Both the position numbers and the translations under genes were made by a program. 64,000 bases of DNA from Prevotella sp. (GTDB taxonomy: Bacteria; Bacteroidota; Bacteroidia; Bacteroidales; Bacteroidaceae): the NCBI GenBank assembly GCA_017964785.1, contig JAGCRH010000092.1:1-64000 (forward strand). Reading direction: 5' to 3'. This document shows positions 62,530 through 64,000 of the stretch, one piece after another (position 1 is the first letter of the stretch; every line of letters begins with the position of its first letter). Under the pieces are notes generated by a model. That model was given only the letters and a program-made list of their open reading frames with translations, ran no database searches and had not been told where the DNA came from.

Positions 62530-62763
62530 TCATCCAAGAATCAAAAGTTCAAAATATAATATGGTAAAGAAACAAACAATACAAGCACTACATCGGAAGA
62601 GGGGGACAAAGACGACAAATGGCGCACCTTTCTTGTATCTTTGAAACGTTAACAATAGAAAATCCTTTTAAACAAAGGTGTTTCGAGAGAACCAGATTGG
62701 GTGTTGGCCAAAAACTTAAAACTCTGGATTATTTCTCTTTCATTTAATTTTTTACCTTAAAAC
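62530..62763. other. Gene-free spacer after mntP
   Basis: Only a 27-codon frame (62561-62644) and an isolated TATCTTTG (62636-62643) without a good -33 partner are seen. Nothing else can be supported. Confidence 0.5.
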
Positions 62764-62794
62764 TTGCTGAATTCAGAAAAACGTTGTATCTTTG
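62764..62794 (+). promoter_or_regulatory. Promoter of the methyltransferase locus
   Basis: TTG (62764-62766) and TATCTTTG (62787-62794) with a 20-base spacer. Start of transcription is expected near 62798-62800, leaving a leader of about 315 bases before the ATG at 63117. Confidence 0.72.
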
Positions 62795-62797
62795 CAT

Positions 62798-63116
62798 TCG
62801 AACACCGTCACGATGTCCGAGTGCGGACGACGGTGTGACTTTTGTGGGTAAAATATAACAAGCGTTTGCTGTTTATTCAATAACGTTCGGGAAACTTGGC
62901 GGTGGAAAGAACGAGTCAACAGAATAACAGTGGATGTTCACGTAATGTGGGCACTACTGCATCTGTTGTCTCAGGTTTCCGCCAAGTACCTCCGAACGGG
63001 ATGTGGTTTAAGGTGTCCACTTCTCGTTTCTATAGGTGCTTGGCGGAAATCGTTGTTATCTGGATTTACTAAAGTTGCTTTGTTTGATGATGCCCCATCA
63101 TTAAACTCTTAAAGCT
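62798..63116 (+). ncRNA. Structured leader RNA with alternative stems
   Basis: Three elements are visible. A 5' hairpin spans 62802-62836 (ACACCGTC with GACGGTGT, then GTCCG with CGGAC). A first arm 62884-62902 (CGTTCGG, ACTTGGCGG) pairs with 62979-62998 (CCGCCAAGT, CCGAACG). The same middle segment 62976-62990 pairs even better with 63035-63049 (15 bp including one G-U). The latter two exclude each other. It could switch expression of the methyltransferase gene or be a separate small RNA. A 55-codon frame (62945-63112) lies inside it. Confidence 0.6.
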
Positions 63117-64000
63117 ATGGCGGTAATTAACGACCTGATAGAAAGAATCAGCGACCCTGAGCTGCGTCGTCGTATCAGCGAAGAGGTGGCACGTATGCAG
63201 AAACAGAAGAAATTCGGGCTGGTGTTCGAGGAACATCTGCCTGAAGCGACTCCATTATACGACATCCCCATTAAGAAGAAATCTCTGGTATCTCTAAAAG
63301 ACAGATACTTTAAGGACTTTTACTTGGTAAAGGATATCAATGGTGATAAGCTGATTTGTGAGAAGCAGGATGATAGCCGAGAGATAGTAGAACTAAATCG
63401 GAAAGATGTTGTGGCTGTGGCTCAGTTTGGTCAGCCTATCTATCCCTATCTCAAGCCGATGGATGCCGTCAAGAACGCGCCAGATAGTGATTTATGGCAT
63501 ACACTGATTGAGGCAGACAACTATCATGCCTTGCAACTATTGGTTTATCTTTATGGCGGTATGGTGGATTGTATCTATATTGATCCGCCTTACAATACAG
63601 GAGCTAAGGACTGGAAATACAACAACGACTATGTTGACTCTTCAGATGCTTATCGTCACAGCAAATGGCTAAGCATGATGAAGAAGCGTTTGCTTTTAGC
63701 CAAGAAATTGCTGAATCCTAAAGATTCTGTACTGATTGTTACAATAGACGAAAGAGAATACTTGAGACTCGGTTGTTTGTTGGAAGAAATATTTCTTGAT
63801 GCAAGAATACAAATGATTGCTACACAGATAACACCACAAGGGAATCCCAGAGTTAAACAATTCTATAGGACAGAAGAATATATCTTTATTGTGGGGCTAG
63901 GTCAGGCGCAGCCAGTTCCATTACCTCTTGATCAATACTGGCGTACAGGTATTGGCGAATCTCCCATAAAGAATATCAATTGGGCTTCTCTTTTAAGAAC
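63117..64000 (+). CDS. DNA methyltransferase of an R-M or defence locus, 5' part
   Basis: 294 codons are present and the gene runs off the window. N-terminus 'MAVINDLIERISDPELRRRI' and 'KQKKFGLVFEEHLPE' precede a beta-class N6/N4 methylase core with DPPY at residues 156-159 ('DCIYIDPPYNTGAKDW'). The DPPY motif lies before the expected SAM-binding FxGxG, the order of Mod-type (type III) enzymes. The same N-terminal type occurs in methylases of larger defence loci such as BREX- or DISARM-like ones, from memory. The restriction partner would lie beyond 64000. Confidence 0.85.
   Translation, partial: MAVINDLIERISDPELRRRISEEVARMQKQKKFGLVFEEHLPEATPLYDIPIKKKSLVSLKDRYFKDFYLVKDINGDKLICEKQDDSREIVELNRKDVVAVAQFGQPIYPYLKPMDAVKNAPDSDLWHTLIEADNYHALQLLVYLYGGMVDCIYIDPPYNTGAKDWKYNNDYVDSSDAYRHSKWLSMMKKRLLLAKKLLNPKDSVLIVTIDEREYLRLGCLLEEIFLDARIQMIATQITPQGNPRVKQFYRTEEYIFIVGLGQAQPVPLPLDQYWRTGIGESPIKNINWASLLR

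Noticed and set aside
62561..62644. 27-codon frame after mntP
   Set aside because: Too short, no family resemblance and ends inside a promoter-like sequence.
62798..63116. Retron-type RNA
   Set aside because: The downstream gene is a DNA methyltransferase, not a reverse transcriptase, within what can be seen.

Overview
The window looks like chromosomal DNA of a Bacteroidota species, most likely of the Prevotella/Segatella group. Pointers are the L13 sequence, the many promoters of the form TTTG-N20-TAnnTTTG, the near absence of Shine-Dalgarno sites, lipoproteins with BACON and PEGA-type domains, BspA-like leucine-rich repeats, and C-terminal tails of the 'LNGQRV...GVYI..GKK' kind. The genus is inferred from gene content and motifs, not from a database search.

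Layout. 0-0.7 kb: the rplM-rpsI ribosomal operon with a long leader. 0.8-2.6 kb: a radical SAM/lipoprotein pair with a small lipoprotein gene overlapping it antisense. 2.6-4.0 kb: a MATE exporter. 4.1-13.6 kb: two paralogous secreted alpha/beta hydrolases, the second being the last gene of a five-gene operon (PEGA protein, BACON lipoprotein, DUF2971 protein, 1300-residue BspA-like protein, hydrolase). 13.6-14.3 kb: a gene-free block packed with tiny hairpins. 14.3-25.4 kb: mostly housekeeping (sodium/solute symporter, argS, RNase H, ribD, trmO, prmC, recX, comF, pyrE, argH). 25.4-29.6 kb: a serpin lipoprotein in an operon with an ECF sigma factor and an anti-sigma/beta-barrel fusion. 29.8 kb: tRNA-Leu(TAA). 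29.9-41.7 kb: TPR lipoprotein, thioredoxin-like lipoprotein, ComM/YifB, M6 metalloprotease, Fur-type regulator, HAD phosphatase, metG, flippase. 41.7-46.6 kb: LicD, a frameshifted outer-membrane protein, and two head-to-head TPR/membrane/HTH lipoproteins separated by a repeat-rich spacer. 46.6-55.4 kb: an AlbA_2 protein, a glycosyltransferase and a seven-gene operon running from yicC, gmk and nadD into surface-modification genes. 55.4-57 kb: decay products (an orphan dockerin repeat and a collapsed ATPase next to an intact STAS-like gene). 57-62.5 kb: dinB, a DUF1593 protein, a GH36 alpha-galactosidase and mntP. 62.6-64 kb: a structured leader RNA ahead of an N6/N4 DNA methyltransferase that runs off the end.

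The strongest unexplained theme is small repeated DNA inside genes without breaking them. Three copies of a 63-68 bp near-perfect palindrome built on GGGACGGTTCTTTTGT lie in frame in mntP, a HAD phosphatase and an acyltransferase. A different palindromic insert lies in argS. Short simple-repeat tracts lie in frame in a MATE exporter, argS, trmO, prmC, licD and a lipoprotein signal peptide, and the same kinds of sequence occur between genes. The second theme is the leader of the terminal methyltransferase gene, where one central segment can pair with either an upstream or a downstream arm, as in a two-state RNA switch.
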